A DNA stretch of 64,000 bases. Source: Rhodovulum marinum (GTDB lineage: Bacteria > Pseudomonadota > Alphaproteobacteria > Rhodobacterales > Rhodobacteraceae). Below are positions 7,679 through 17,694 of the stretch, piece after piece. The position numbers and the translations under genes were made by a program. Numbering within the stretch: the first letter of the stretch is position 1; each line of letters opens with the position of its first letter. The DNA is taken from the NCBI RefSeq assembly GCF_004343075.1, contig NZ_SLXP01000005.1:144936-208935 (forward strand). Direction: 5' to 3'. A model generated the notes under the pieces. It was not told the origin of the DNA and ran no database searches. It worked only from the letters and a program-made list of their open reading frames with translations.

Positions 7679-8083
7679 TCAGCCATGCTCCTTGAGGGTG
7701 TGGCGCAGGCGTTTTTCCAGGATGCCCAGCCGGTCGGACAGGCGGCCCATCTCGGTCTTGACCTGCCGGATCTCGGTCAGCACCTGGCGCACGTCGCCGG
7801 ACAGCGGGGCCTCGTCGGCGGGGGCGTCCAGCCCGTCGCCCTGGCCGTTCAACAGCCACATCATCGACACGTTCAGCACGCCCGCCAGCATCTGCAACTT
7901 GTTCGCGCGGGGTTCGGCCAGGTCCTCTTCCCAGGCGCGCACGGTCTTGAGCTTGACGCCCAGCCGCTTGGCCAGTTCCGTCTGGGTCATGCCCAGCGCC
8001 TCGCGCGCGCCGGCCAGGCGGTCGCCGAAGGTCGCGGTCTCTTCGGAATACCAGTCGGAGGCGTCGTCGGTCATGTCGGTCAT
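7679..8083 (-). CDS. XRE-family helix-turn-helix regulator
   Basis: The 134-residue product has a classic XRE helix-turn-helix (FGDRLAGAREALGMTQTELAKRLGVKLKTVRAWE, about residues 16-50), a continuation NKLQMLAGVLNVSMMWLL, and a C-terminal coiled coil (VRQVLTEIRQVKTEMGRLSDRLGILEKRLR) probably for oligomerisation. Two in-frame starts carry the same ribosome-binding sequence: 8083 (chosen) and 8122, which would add 13 residues. It is divergent from the aminotransferase gene and may regulate itself through the shared gap. Confidence 0.85.
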   Translation of the reverse strand: MTDMTDDASDWYSEETATFGDRLAGAREALGMTQTELAKRLGVKLKTVRAWEEDLAEPRANKLQMLAGVLNVSMMWLLNGQGDGLDAPADEAPLSGDVRQVLTEIRQVKTEMGRLSDRLGILEKRLRHTLKEHG

Positions 8084-8133
8084 CGCGGGAACCCCTTGCG
8101 GCAAAGCCGCTTGAACGGCCATCGCGGGAACCC
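8081..8133. repeat. 14-bp direct repeat covering two alternative XRE start sites
   Basis: CATCGCGGGAACCC occurs at 8081-8094 and 8120-8133, 39 bp apart. Read on the minus strand each copy is GGGTTCCCGCGATG, a ribosome binding site plus start codon in the XRE frame. It could be a duplicated start or a tandem operator between the divergent XRE and aminotransferase genes. Confidence 0.7.
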
Positions 8134-8138
8134 TATGA

Positions 8139-9374
<1,236 letters not shown>

Positions 9375-9388
9375 CCGGGGGGCGACCG

Positions 9389-9796
9389 ATGGCCGCCGAC
9401 CTGCCCGAGTTCTATTTCCGCACCCGTGAAAACGGGGCGCAGGTGTTCCGCGTCGACACGGCGAACCGGCACCAGCGCATCGAGATGGAGCCCATCGCGA
9501 CGGTCAACACCCGGAGCGGCGAGATCAAGCCACAGGGGGGCCGGGCGCTGGGCGCGGCGGAACAAGCGGCCATCGAGGACTGGCTGGCGGCGCGGCGCGC
9601 CGTGCTGGCCGAGCGCGAGGTGGACGACATCCTGCGCACGGTCGATCACCTGAACCTGACGGCCCACTGGGCGCAGACCCGCGCCGACGACGCGGCGCTG
9701 GACCGGGTGACCGACGCTCTGCTGATGGCGATGCACGACCTGCGCACGGTGCTGGTGCGCAAGAAGGCCGAGCGGATGGGGAAAGGCGGGGAATAG
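9389..9796 (+). CDS. Conserved hypothetical protein
   Basis: This 135-residue soluble protein lacks a signal or membrane segment. Its N-terminal half reads as a small beta domain (LPEFYFRTRENGAQVFRVDTANRHQRIEMEPIATVN), its C-terminal half as helices rich in Arg and Asp. I do not recognise a named domain. It begins 14 bases after the aminotransferase stop, and its codon use matches the host, so it is probably a native gene co-transcribed with aspC. Confidence 0.75.
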   Translation: MAADLPEFYFRTRENGAQVFRVDTANRHQRIEMEPIATVNTRSGEIKPQGGRALGAAEQAAIEDWLAARRAVLAEREVDDILRTVDHLNLTAHWAQTRADDAALDRVTDALLMAMHDLRTVLVRKKAERMGKGGE

Positions 9797-10062
9797 GGCG
9801 GGGTCCGCTTTGCGGACGGAGCTGACGCATGAGAAGAAGGAGCGAATGTCTCGATTGGGGCCGGTTCCAGAAGGTCAGACTCGAGGTAAGAGATCGCCAA
9901 TCCGTCCATTCCGGCCTCTGATTGGATCTACGAAACTTGCCCATGCCTATCACTATATGGCGGCGCAAGTAAGGCGCCCACCAACCCGCAGCATACTTCG
10001 TTGTCAGATTGTTTTACGCGGACTAGCCTTTGGGTCAGGATCGGCATCGAGGAGTACGCGCA

Positions 10063-10938
10063 ATGGACGGAAAGAGGCTCCGAAATTTTTGGAACCAAGA
10101 AGTCAAGGCACTCTTGGCGGTGTACCGACAGTTTGAAACCCTACTGCCCAGCCCGGCTACGGATGGCGCAGCGCATCGCGGTGAGGATGGCCGTTACGTA
10201 GAAGCTTTGCTCCGCAGTTATCTGCAAAAATACCTTCCCAAGGATCTGGAGGTGCTGACAGGCTTCATTTTGCGACCGGCCGTCAAGACGGGCAAGAACA
10301 CGCGCTACAGGAAAGGGGAAACAGACCAGCATTCGACCCAGCTTGACATCATTGTCTATGAGACTGCCGCCTTTCCAGTGTTTCAGCGCATCGGCGAGAC
10401 GGTGATCGTACCGCCTGAGGGCGTCATTGCTGTGCTGTCGGTCAAAAAGAAGCTGCGCGATTCAGATGTAGTCGCCGAATGCAAAGCCTTAGCAGCCGTG
10501 GGCAAAGTTTGCCGCTCTGATGAGAGTAAGCCACAGGAGAGGCGCCGCGGGCCGTTCCTTGCACTAGTGGGTGCTGGCTCGCAACTTGCTGACACAGAAG
10601 CGCGGAAGGAAAAGAAAATTTTCGAGAAACTCGAAGGGCTTTACACTAACCCCTTTGCTTTCGATGACATGGTCGGCTTCATCGGCGATCTGTCAGGCTG
10701 GTATGTCTTCAAGGAGCGCCCACCGAAAAAAACCACACCGGGCAATAGTGTGGCGACATATCGGTATCTTTCTCTAAGTGATGATGAGTTGCATCATGGC
10801 TTCCAATTCCTCCTCACCAGCATTCTATCGGTCTATTATGATGAAACCAGGCGCACAGTGAAAAGACCTGGATATACGGCATTCCCGAAAAAGCCGGCTA
10901 TCAAACTGGGTGGCATCCCATTCGCAAGCCTTCGGTGA
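10063..10938 (+). CDS. DUF6602-type putative PD-(D/E)XK nuclease protein, foreign-looking
   Basis: The 291-residue protein has an acidic GEDGRYVEALLRSYLQKYLP block (about residues 36-55), STQLDIIVYE (about 97-106) and EGVIAVLSVKKKLR (about 124-137). An Asp followed by a hydrophobic strand ending in a Lys fits a PD-(D/E)XK-like nuclease core and the arrangement of DUF6602, a family often met in defence and mobile contexts. The usual E-x-K is S-V-K here, so activity is uncertain. Base composition is well below that of the flanks. GAGGAG at 10049-10054 fixes the start. No partner gene is adjacent. The 266 bases ahead hold only a weak arginine-rich frame I do not accept as a gene. Confidence 0.65.
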   Translation: MDGKRLRNFWNQEVKALLAVYRQFETLLPSPATDGAAHRGEDGRYVEALLRSYLQKYLPKDLEVLTGFILRPAVKTGKNTRYRKGETDQHSTQLDIIVYETAAFPVFQRIGETVIVPPEGVIAVLSVKKKLRDSDVVAECKALAAVGKVCRSDESKPQERRRGPFLALVGAGSQLADTEARKEKKIFEKLEGLYTNPFAFDDMVGFIGDLSGWYVFKERPPKKTTPGNSVATYRYLSLSDDELHHGFQFLLTSILSVYYDETRRTVKRPGYTAFPKKPAIKLGGIPFASLR

Positions 10939-10984
10939 TAGCTCGCAATCATAGGGCTACTTGAAAACAGCGGCGCCTATATGA

Positions 10985-11028
10985 AAGGACCGCTTTGGAG
11001 GCCAAAGCGGTCCTTAATCCGGTTTTTT
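10985..11028 (+). terminator. 14-bp perfect hairpin with a delayed T-run
   Basis: 10985-10998 (AAGGACCGCTTTGG) is the exact reverse complement of 11002-11015, with loop AGG. A run of six T begins at 11023, eight bases after the stem. It lies 46 bases past the DUF6602 stop. The T-run is too far away for a textbook intrinsic terminator, so it may be a terminator or a mobile-element end. I see no gene in the rest of 10939-11219. Confidence 0.6.
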
Positions 11029-11219
11029 CCGCTATAAGCCGTCAGGAGTGACCGGAAACACACTTTGGCTATTTCGTCGGCAAGCTGAACTCTCGCCTTC
11101 CGCCCATGCATATAGCGCAACTTGCGAAGCGCTTCAAGGGAGGCGTCATCTCAGGAGGCGACCTTCGTTCAAGCTGCAGCATCGGTCAATTTGGGCTCAA
11201 AATACCCGTCCGCCCGCCC

Positions 11220-13196
11220 CTAGTTCCCGCCGAAGAGTTTCTTCAACCCCTTCTTCGCCTCTTCCTCCAGCCGCCGCCGGGCCGCGTCCTCGACGCTTTC
11301 GCCGTCTTCGGTGCGCGCGCCCAGTTCCTTGGCCAAGCTCTCCTTGGCCTTTTCCTCAAGCGCCTTTTTCTGCTCGTCCAGGCGTTCCTCGGCCAGGGAT
11401 TCGAGGTCGAGCTGGAAGCGGGGCTTGGCCCAGGGGCCGGTGATCATCAGCGGCACCTTGACCCCGCCATTGCCGTCGCCGCCGGGCAGCGCGGTGGGCA
11501 CGATGCGGTAATCCAGGGTGCGCGCGCCGATCCCCACCTTGCCCTTGCCGGTCGCGGTCAGAAGCGGCGCGGTGAAGCGCAGGTCGTTATTGGACAGCAC
11601 GCCCTTGTCGATGGTGAAGCTGGCGGTGATCGCGTCGAAGATGGTCTTGGCGCCCTCGCCCACGTAAGCGGTGTCCATGGTGCGGATCATGCCCACCAGG
11701 TCGAAGCCGCGCAGTTCGCCCTTGCCGAAGCTGACCGCGCCCGAGCCGGACAGGCCGGACATGAGCGCGGCCATGGAATTGCCGACGCCCAGGAATTTCA
11801 GCCGCAGGTCGCCCTGCCCGATCAGCCGGTCGTAATCGGCCAGATCCGACAGCAGGCCTTGCATGGCGACGCCCGCCACGTTCAGGTCGCCGCCGACCGA
11901 CAGGCCGCCGCGCCCGTTGACGACGAAATTGCCGGTGACGGTGCCGCCATAGGCACTGACCTGCCGCAGGTCGAGCACGAGGCGGCGGTCGGTAAGCGTG
12001 GCGCCGAGGCGGGTGGGGCCAAGCCGGGCGGTGCCGAGGTTCACGCTGTCGGCACTCAGCGACAGGTCGGCATCCAGCGCGCCGAGGCCGCCGACGTCGA
12101 TGGGGGCGGTGGACCAGCCGTCTGCGCCACCGCCACCGCCATTGCCACCGCCACCGCCGGAGCCGCCCCCGCCCCCGGTCAGCGCGGACAGGTCCAGCGC
12201 ACCGGCGGCGAGCGTGCCGGTCAGGCGCGGGCGGTCGCCGAAGGCAAGGTCGGCGCCGCCGGTGATCGTGTTCGCGTCCTGGCGCAGGGTCGCGTCGCGC
12301 AGGTGGACCGTGCCCTCGGGCGCATAGGTCAGCTGGCCCGCCAGTGCCAGACGCTGGCCGACGCCGGGCGGCAGGTCGGGGGCGGGCTGGCCCAGGGCGG
12401 CGAAGACCGCGGCGAGGTCGGAAAGGTCGGCGTCCAGCGCGCCCTCGGCGGCCAGCGGGTCGAGGCCCGCGCGCCCGTCGAAGGCAAGCTGCGTGCCGCC
12501 CAGCGTGGCGTTCAGCGCGAGGCCGGAGACCGCGCCGCCGGTGAAATCGGCAAAGCGCGCGATGCGGGCGCTGGCCGAAAGCGGCTGGCCACCCAACTCG
12601 GCCGAGAGCGTCACCTCGGCGGGGCCCGCGAAATCGGGGAGTGCCACGGCGGCATCCAGCGCGGCCAGTTCCACGCGGGTGCCCGCGGCGCGGTCGATGT
12701 AGAGGATGGTGCCGTCGCTGATCTGGCCGCGATCGAGGGTGAAGCGGCGCATCTCGGCGGGGGCGTCGGCGGGGGCCTGCGCGGCCGCGGGGGCGGATTC
12801 TTGCGCGGGTTCGGCGCCGAACACCCAGTTCGCCCGCCCGTCGGCGGATTTCTCCAGCACGATGCGCGGCGCCTGGACGGTCACCTCGCGGATGACGATA
12901 TCGCCGCCGATCAGCGCGCCGAGGTCGAGCCCGACCGACAGCCCCTCGGCGGCCAGCATCGGGCCTGCGTCGGACCAATCGGCATTGGACAGCGTCACCG
13001 GCCCCGTCGCCACCCCGATCTGCGGCCAGAGCGACGGCGACAGCCGCCCCGACAGCGTCAGGTCGCGGCCCGTGGCGGCGCGCACCTGGTCCTGCACCAG
13101 CCCGGCGATGCGCTCGCCCGGCAACAGGAACAGCCCGCCGAGGCCAAGCACGGCCAGAACGAGAACGGCAAGAACGAGACGGATGATCCAGCGCAT
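11220..13196 (-). CDS. AsmA-family protein
   Basis: AsmA-like proteins are inner-membrane-anchored periplasmic proteins of the bridge-like lipid-transfer (TAM/AsmA) superfamily linked to outer-membrane lipid homeostasis. The 658-residue protein has an N-terminal anchor ([20 protein letters not shown]), the AsmA N-terminal domain ([27 protein letters not shown]-type opening and [19 protein letters not shown]), and a C-terminal repeat-like beta-rich region including [17 protein letters not shown] glycine-rich linker near residue 350 and a charged Lys/Glu-rich C-terminus are notable. It is divergent from rimO. Confidence 0.92.
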   Translation of the reverse strand: MRWIIRLVLAVLVLAVLGLGGLFLLPGERIAGLVQDQVRAATGRDLTLSGRLSPSLWPQIGVATGPVTLSNADWSDAGPMLAAEGLSVGLDLGALIGGDIVIREVTVQAPRIVLEKSADGRANWVFGAEPAQESAPAAAQAPADAPAEMRRFTLDRGQISDGTILYIDRAAGTRVELAALDAAVALPDFAGPAEVTLSAELGGQPLSASARIARFADFTGGAVSGLALNATLGGTQLAFDGRAGLDPLAAEGALDADLSDLAAVFAALGQPAPDLPPGVGQRLALAGQLTYAPEGTVHLRDATLRQDANTITGGADLAFGDRPRLTGTLAAGALDLSALTGGGGGSGGGGGNGGGGGADGWSTAPIDVGGLGALDADLSLSADSVNLGTARLGPTRLGATLTDRRLVLDLRQVSAYGGTVTGNFVVNGRGGLSVGGDLNVAGVAMQGLLSDLADYDRLIGQGDLRLKFLGVGNSMAALMSGLSGSGAVSFGKGELRGFDLVGMIRTMDTAYVGEGAKTIFDAITASFTIDKGVLSNNDLRFTAPLLTATGKGKVGIGARTLDYRIVPTALPGGDGNGGVKVPLMITGPWAKPRFQLDLESLAEERLDEQKKALEEKAKESLAKELGARTEDGESVEDAARRRLEEEAKKGLKKLFGGN

Positions 13197-13299
13197 GGCA
13201 AGCCCCCGGGTTGGTGGCCCGAGTCTAGGCGCGCGGGCGGGCGGCCTGCAAGAACGGCTTGCGCTTTCCCGCGGCGGGGCGGGTCGCTATATGGGGCGC

Positions 13300-14676
13300 A
13301 TGGCAACGAACCCGCCCGATCTGCGCCCCGACCTGGCCCCCCGCGCCCGGATCGAGGGCACCGCCCGCCCCGGCCAGCCGACCATCGGCATGGTGTCCCT
13401 CGGCTGTCCCAAGGCGCTGGTGGACAGCGAACGGATTCTGACGCGGCTGCGCGCCGAGGGTTACGCGATCAGCCCCGATTACGCGGGCGCCGACGCGGTG
13501 ATCGTGAACACCTGCGGGTTCCTCGATTCCGCCAAGGCCGAAAGCCTGGAGGCGATCGGCGAGGCGCTGGCCGAAAACGGGCGGGTGATCGTGACGGGCT
13601 GCCTGGGGGCGGAGCCGGGATATATCACGGGCGCGCATCCCACGGTTCTGGCCGTCACGGGGCCGCATCAATACGAACAGGTGCTGGACGCGGTGCATGC
13701 CGCGGTGCCGCCCGACCCCGACCCGTTCGTGGACCTGTTGCCCGCCTCGGGGGTGAAGCTGACGCCGCGCCATTACAGTTACCTCAAGATTTCCGAGGGC
13801 TGTAACCACAAGTGCCGGTTCTGCATCATTCCCGACATGCGCGGGCGGCTGGCCTCGCGCCCGGCGCATGCGGTGATCCGCGAGGCCGAGCGGCTGGTCG
13901 AGGCGGGGGTGCGGGAATTGCTGGTGATCAGCCAGGACACCTCGGCCTATGGCGTCGACCTGAAACATGCCGAGGACCGGGGGCACCGGGCGCATATCAC
14001 GGACCTGGCGCGCGACCTGGGGGGTCTGGGGGCGTGGGTGCGGCTGCATTACGTCTATCCCTACCCGCATGTGCGCGAGCTGATCCCGCTGATGGCCGAG
14101 GGGCTGATCCTGCCTTACCTGGATATCCCGTTCCAGCATGCCCACCCCGAGACGTTGAAACGGATGGCGCGGCCCGCGGCGGCGGCGAAAACGCTGGACG
14201 AGATCGCAGCGTGGCGGGCGGTGTGCCCCGAGATCGCGCTGCGCTCGACCTTTATCGTGGGCTATCCGGGCGAGACGGAAGAGGAATTCCAGACCCTGCT
14301 GGACTGGCTGGACGAGGCGCAACTGGACCGGGTGGGGTGTTTTCAATATGAAAACGTCGCGGGCGCCCGGTCGAACGCCCTGCCCGACCATGTGCCGGAC
14401 GAGGTCAAGCAGGAGCGCTGGGACCGGTTCATGGAAAAGGCGCAGGCCATTTCCGAGGCGAAGCTGGCGGCCAAGGTGGGCCAGCGGATGCAGGTGATCG
14501 TCGACGAGGTGGACGAAGACGGCGTGGCCACCTGCCGGACCCGGGCCGATGCGCCCGAAATCGACGGCTGCCTGTTCATCGACGAGGGCGCGGGGCGTCT
14601 GGCGCCGGGGGACATCGTCACGGTCGAGGTGGACGAGGCCGGCGAATACGACCTGTGGGGGCGGTTGATGCCCTGA
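13300..14676 (+). CDS. rimO: Ribosomal protein S12 methylthiotransferase RimO
   Basis: RimO is a radical-SAM enzyme adding a methylthio group to an aspartate of ribosomal protein S12. The 458-residue product has the N-terminal MTTase domain ([34 protein letters not shown], three cluster Cys), the radical-SAM CxxxCxxC in [11 protein letters not shown] (about residues 168-178) and a C-terminal TRAM domain. The GCPK variant distinguishes RimO from MiaB. The ATG at 13300 is preferred; an in-frame ATG at 13291 adds three residues. Confidence 0.96.
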   Translation: MATNPPDLRPDLAPRARIEGTARPGQPTIGMVSLGCPKALVDSERILTRLRAEGYAISPDYAGADAVIVNTCGFLDSAKAESLEAIGEALAENGRVIVTGCLGAEPGYITGAHPTVLAVTGPHQYEQVLDAVHAAVPPDPDPFVDLLPASGVKLTPRHYSYLKISEGCNHKCRFCIIPDMRGRLASRPAHAVIREAERLVEAGVRELLVISQDTSAYGVDLKHAEDRGHRAHITDLARDLGGLGAWVRLHYVYPYPHVRELIPLMAEGLILPYLDIPFQHAHPETLKRMARPAAAAKTLDEIAAWRAVCPEIALRSTFIVGYPGETEEEFQTLLDWLDEAQLDRVGCFQYENVAGARSNALPDHVPDEVKQERWDRFMEKAQAISEAKLAAKVGQRMQVIVDEVDEDGVATCRTRADAPEIDGCLFIDEGAGRLAPGDIVTVEVDEAGEYDLWGRLMP

Positions 14677-14823
14677 GCATCGCCGCCCGGTTGACGGCGG
14701 TCAATGCGCCGCCTGCCCCGCCGCCTAGGCTGGAACGCGGGGGACGAGTTGCCGAAGGGACGAGGGTTTGCAACGCGCCCGGCCGGGCCGGTGCGGGCGC
14801 GCAGACGCTTCGGGAGGCGCATC

Positions 14824-15312
14824 ATGGAACTTTGGAAACGGACGCTGGCGCTGGCCTCGGCGGCACTGGTCGCGGGCTGCGGGGCCGACCTGGTGGTGTC
14901 GAACGTGCAACCCAACGGGGCGCCGGTGATCAATGCCGACAACGCGGTGGAATACCCGCTGCGGGTCGTGGTCACCAACCAGGGCACGGACCCCGCGGGG
15001 CCGTTCAAGGTTTCGACCCATTACAGCGGGGGGGCGATCGACCCGGCGCGCACCTTCTCGGTGGGGTTCGACGTGCCGCCGGGCGCACCGTTCGTCTATT
15101 ACCCGTCGACCACCACGCCGCTGGCGCCGGGGGCGTCGGTCACGTTCGACGGGCACCTGGTGTTCCACCCGGCCGAACACGGGGTGAACGTGGCGCTAAG
15201 CGCGCGGGCCGACAGTTGCGCGGGCGACGAGATGATGCCGCCCTATTGCCGGGTCGAGGAAAGCAACGAGGGCAACAACGCATCCGCGCCGATCACGCTG
15301 GCGCTGCCCTAG
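14824..15312 (+). CDS. CARDB-like domain lipoprotein
   Basis: The 162-residue protein starts with a lipoprotein signal, MELWKRTLALASAALVAGC, where VAGC is a lipobox with the modified Cys at residue 19. The mature part resembles a CARDB/Ig-like domain: ADLVVSNVQ, VVVTNQGTDPAGPFKVS, a PLAPGASVTF turn and EESNEGNNASAPITLALP at the end. Such domains serve in adhesion or as assembly modules. It probably sits in the outer or inner membrane facing the periplasm; the role is unknown. Confidence 0.85.
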   Translation: MELWKRTLALASAALVAGCGADLVVSNVQPNGAPVINADNAVEYPLRVVVTNQGTDPAGPFKVSTHYSGGAIDPARTFSVGFDVPPGAPFVYYPSTTTPLAPGASVTFDGHLVFHPAEHGVNVALSARADSCAGDEMMPPYCRVEESNEGNNASAPITLALP

Positions 15313-15372
15313 GGGCTTAACAGCGCGGCAGGGGCGGCTAGGATGGGCGGGTCACCAGCCGGAGGCCCGCCC

Positions 15373-15684
15373 ATGATCCACGTCACCACCACCTGCCCCG
15401 ACCTGGACAGCGCGCGCGCCATCGCGCAGGCGGCGCTGGCCGAGCGGCTGGCGGCCTGTGCCAATATCGTGCCCGGTGTCCTGAGCCTGTTTCACTGGCA
15501 GGACGAGGTGTCGGAGGACGAGGAGGTGCAGATCACCTTGAAGACGACCGAGGCGGCGCGCGAGGCGCTGGTCACGCTGATCGAGGTGGAACACCCCTAT
15601 GAACTGCCGGTGATCACCTGGGAAACCGTGGGGGCGACCAAGGAGGCCGAGGACTGGCTGGCCTGGGAGACGCGCCGGCCCTGA
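15373..15684 (+). CDS. cutA: Divalent-cation tolerance protein CutA
   Basis: CutA is a small trimeric ferredoxin-fold protein, structurally like PII, linked historically to copper tolerance. The 103-residue product carries family hallmarks: TTCPDLDSARAIAQ, ERLAACANIVPGVLSLFHWQ, EVQITLKT and HPYELPVI. GGAGG at 15361-15365 fixes the ATG at 15373. Confidence 0.95.
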   Translation: MIHVTTTCPDLDSARAIAQAALAERLAACANIVPGVLSLFHWQDEVSEDEEVQITLKTTEAAREALVTLIEVEHPYELPVITWETVGATKEAEDWLAWETRRP

Positions 15685-15757
15685 CAGGATGCCGCAGCCC
15701 GCGACGGAGCGGGGCGCGGACCCGGCGGCGGCGCGGATCCGGGACGCGCCCGGCGGG

Positions 15758-16018
15758 TCAGGCGTATTCCTTGAGCGCCTGGAGACGGGCCTTGAGCGGG
15801 CACCAGTCGGGGATTTCCTCGGCGCCGGCGCCCTGTTGGGCGAGCCAGGGCATGCAGCGTTCGGTGCGGTCGCATTGGCAGCACCGCGCGACCAGTTCGG
15901 CGAATTCGCCGCGGCCCAGGTGACCGTCCCTGAGCGCGTCGTTGACATTGGCGCCGATGGTGCGCGCCATGCCCTGCGTCAGCCAGAAATGTTTCGACAG
16001 CCTGCCCTGATCTTCCAT
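15758..16018 (-). CDS. DUF6455 family four-Cys protein, copy 1
   Basis: The 86-residue protein has a helical N-terminus (LSKHFWLTQGMARTIG) and a Cys-rich C-terminal half, CCQCDRTERCMPWL...DWCPLK. Its C-x2-C-x6-C-x(~17)-C layout is shared with the upstream neighbour and suggests a metal site. Start 16018 (ATG) is used; a GTG at 16024 abutting the upstream stop is an alternative. The two copies are translationally adjacent. Function unknown. Confidence 0.82.
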   Translation of the reverse strand: MEDQGRLSKHFWLTQGMARTIGANVNDALRDGHLGRGEFAELVARCCQCDRTERCMPWLAQQGAGAEEIPDWCPLKARLQALKEYA

Positions 16019-16024
16019 CGCCAC

Positions 16025-16294
16025 TCAGGCGGACACCAGACGGGTCCGCATCGCCTCCAGCAGATCCTTGTTGCGGCAATAGCCGGGGGTTTCGTCGGCC
16101 CCGGCGGTGTTCTCGCCCAGCCAGCCCTTGCAATGGGCGGGATCGGTGCAGCCCAGGCAGCGCGACACGGTGGCCTGCATGTCCTCGGGCGTCCAGTTGC
16201 CGGCCATCATCTCCTCGGTCAGGTCGACGCCCAGCGTTTCGGCCATCTTTTCCACCAGCTGGGCGTGTTCGTCATACTTGTTCTGGCCGGACAT
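16025..16294 (-). CDS. DUF6455 family four-Cys protein, copy 2
   Basis: The 89-residue protein contains HAQLVEKMAETLGVDLTEEM followed by CLGCTDPAHCKGWL and GYCRNKDLLEAM, the same Cys spacing and GWL/PWL motif as its neighbour. The ATG at 16292-16294 is preceded by GGGAG. It is the first gene of the pair. A small metal- or haem-related helper role is conceivable but not supported beyond the cysteines. Confidence 0.85.
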   Translation of the reverse strand: MSGQNKYDEHAQLVEKMAETLGVDLTEEMMAGNWTPEDMQATVSRCLGCTDPAHCKGWLGENTAGADETPGYCRNKDLLEAMRTRLVSA

Positions 16295-16428
16295 CGCATT
16301 CTCCCGTAACCTCGGTTCCCGCTTAGTAAAGCGAACGGGGCGCATTAACGCCTTGATGCGTGTCAAATCGCCGGGAGGGGCCACGGACGGCGGTTTTCGG
16401 CCCGGTCGGGCGTGCTAAATGCCGGGGC

Positions 16429-16806
16429 ATGGCGGAAACGGAAGTGATCTATAACGGGGCCTGCCCGGTCTGCGCGCGCGAGATCGCCGGGTATCGGCGG
16501 ATGGCCCGGGCCGAGGGCGCGGCGGTGCGGTTCACCGACCTGAACGACGCCGACCTGGCGCACCTGGGCCTGAGCGCGGAGGACGCCGCGCGGCGGCTGC
16601 ACGTGGTGCGCGACGGCCAGGTGATCGCGGGGTTCCCGGCCTTCCTGGCGCTGTGGTCGGGGATCGGGCGCATGCGCTGGCTGGCGCGGGTGCTGGGCCT
16701 GCCGGGGGTGCGGCAGGTGGCGGACCTGGGATACGAGCGGATCGCGGCGCCGGTTCTTTACGCGATGCACCGGCGGCGGCTTCACAAGGGGCGCGCGGGC
16801 GGCTAG
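16429..16806 (+). CDS. DUF393 (DCC family) thiol-disulfide oxidoreductase-like protein
   Basis: The 125-residue protein opens with VIYNGACPVCAREIAGYRR, the DCC-family DGxCPxC motif with Asn in place of the usual Asp but the CxxC intact (residues 11-14). It continues with the typical FTDLNDADL and LHVVRDGQVIAGFPAFLALW segment. A thioredoxin-fold redox role is assumed for the family. ATG 16429 was preferred over an upstream non-ATG start because it begins at the conserved strand. Confidence 0.9.
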   Translation: MAETEVIYNGACPVCAREIAGYRRMARAEGAAVRFTDLNDADLAHLGLSAEDAARRLHVVRDGQVIAGFPAFLALWSGIGRMRWLARVLGLPGVRQVADLGYERIAAPVLYAMHRRRLHKGRAGG

Positions 16807-16815
16807 CCTGAGCCC

Positions 16816-17055
16816 ATGTTCACCATCGAGCACGAATTCGACGCCACCGTCATCACCCTTGTCGACGAGGGCCAGAGCCACCTGCAGGAGGACGTGACGA
16901 TCACGGCCTTCGAGGATTGCGTGACGATCGAACAGTTCGACCCGCGCACCGACCGGGTGCAGAAGGTGACGCTGTCGCTGGCGCAGCTGCACGAGTTGGG
17001 CGCGGCGCTGGACCTGCCCGAAGGCATCTACCGGATCGGGCCCGAGCGCGACTAG
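16816..17055 (+). CDS. Small conserved hypothetical protein
   Basis: The 79-residue acidic protein (FTIEHEFDATVITLVDEG, then DVTITAFEDCVTIEQFDPRTDRVQKVTLSLAQL) looks like a small all-beta domain with a terminal helix. I do not recognise the family. It begins 10 bases after the DCC gene stop, so it is probably co-transcribed. Its stop codon overlaps the end of a decayed transposase fragment on the other strand. Confidence 0.75.
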   Translation: MFTIEHEFDATVITLVDEGQSHLQEDVTITAFEDCVTIEQFDPRTDRVQKVTLSLAQLHELGAALDLPEGIYRIGPERD

Positions 17056-17222
17056 CTGTTCCGTCCCGGCGCCCGGTGGATCGGCTTGGTCAGCCGATAT
17101 CCGATCCCGCTTACCCCGCAGATCATGTCGAACCGCATTGGCCGAGAGATGATCGTGATCCGGTTTCGCGGCTGTTCGGCGAACGGGATGCCGTTGTCGG
17201 TCAGGATCGTGTGGATGCGCTA
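17052..17222 (-). pseudogene. IS481-family transposase fragment (decayed)
   Basis: Read on the minus strand, 17052-17219 translates as RIHTILTDNGIPFAEQPRNR..., then MRFDMIC and YRLTKPIHR, ending in TAG. The LTDNG, RFD-C and RLTKP landmarks are those of the catalytic core of IS481-type DDE transposases (the Asp of LTDNG is the second catalytic residue). An in-frame TAG at 17220-17222 interrupts the upstream side, and the downstream NGQVER segment is lost. The rest of the gap (17223-17348) shows nothing I can assign. Confidence 0.8.
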
Positions 17223-17348
17223 GAGGCAATCGTCCAGCGGCCGTAGCGTATGGCGAGGCAAGGCGGAGATGCCGGACCTGGGCCGGCAGGCCACCGTCAA
17301 GGGGCGAGGCATTGGGCGGGGCGCGCGTGTTCCGGACGTGTGGGGGCC

Positions 17349-17597
17349 TCAGCCGCCGACCCGCACCAACTTGTCGCGGGCGGTGTGGCCGCGGATGATT
17401 TCCAGCCGCGATTTCGGCACGCCCAGCGCCTTGGCCAGAAGTTTCAGGACGGCGGCGTTGGCCTTGCCGTCCTCGGGGACCACGGTGACATAGACCCGCA
17501 GCACGCCGTCCTCGGCCACGATGCGGTTGCGCGAGGCCTTGGGCGTGACGCGCAGGGCGATCTCGGTGCCGGGGGCGGAAAGCTGTCTCAGGTCCAT
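17349..17597 (-). CDS. DUF167 (YggU) family protein
   Basis: The 82-residue protein matches the DUF167 fold: IALRVTPKASRNRI, LRVYVTVVPEDGKANAAVLKLLAKALGVPKSRLEIIRGHTARDKLVRV. The DGKAN and G-x-x-x-R-x-K segments are the family's conserved loops. Function unknown; often found near membrane YggT genes, not here. Start at 17597 gives the standard family length. Confidence 0.93.
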   Translation of the reverse strand: MDLRQLSAPGTEIALRVTPKASRNRIVAEDGVLRVYVTVVPEDGKANAAVLKLLAKALGVPKSRLEIIRGHTARDKLVRVGG

Positions 17598-17694
17598 GGC
17601 CGGTTTGCTGGGCCATGGGCGCGGCGGCGTCAAGCCGGGCTTGAACCGGGCGGCGCGATGGCCGACATGAAACCTAAGGACAAAGGAGGCCCCC

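Noticed and set aside
9810-10136. A 108-codon frame ahead of the DUF6602 gene
   Set aside because: Arg/Pro/Ser-rich with no recognisable motif, and it overlaps the well-supported start and coding sequence at 10063.
12115-12180. GCC/ACC trinucleotide-rich stretch as a DNA repeat
   Set aside because: It encodes the Gly-rich linker of AsmA; the repetition is explained by protein low complexity.
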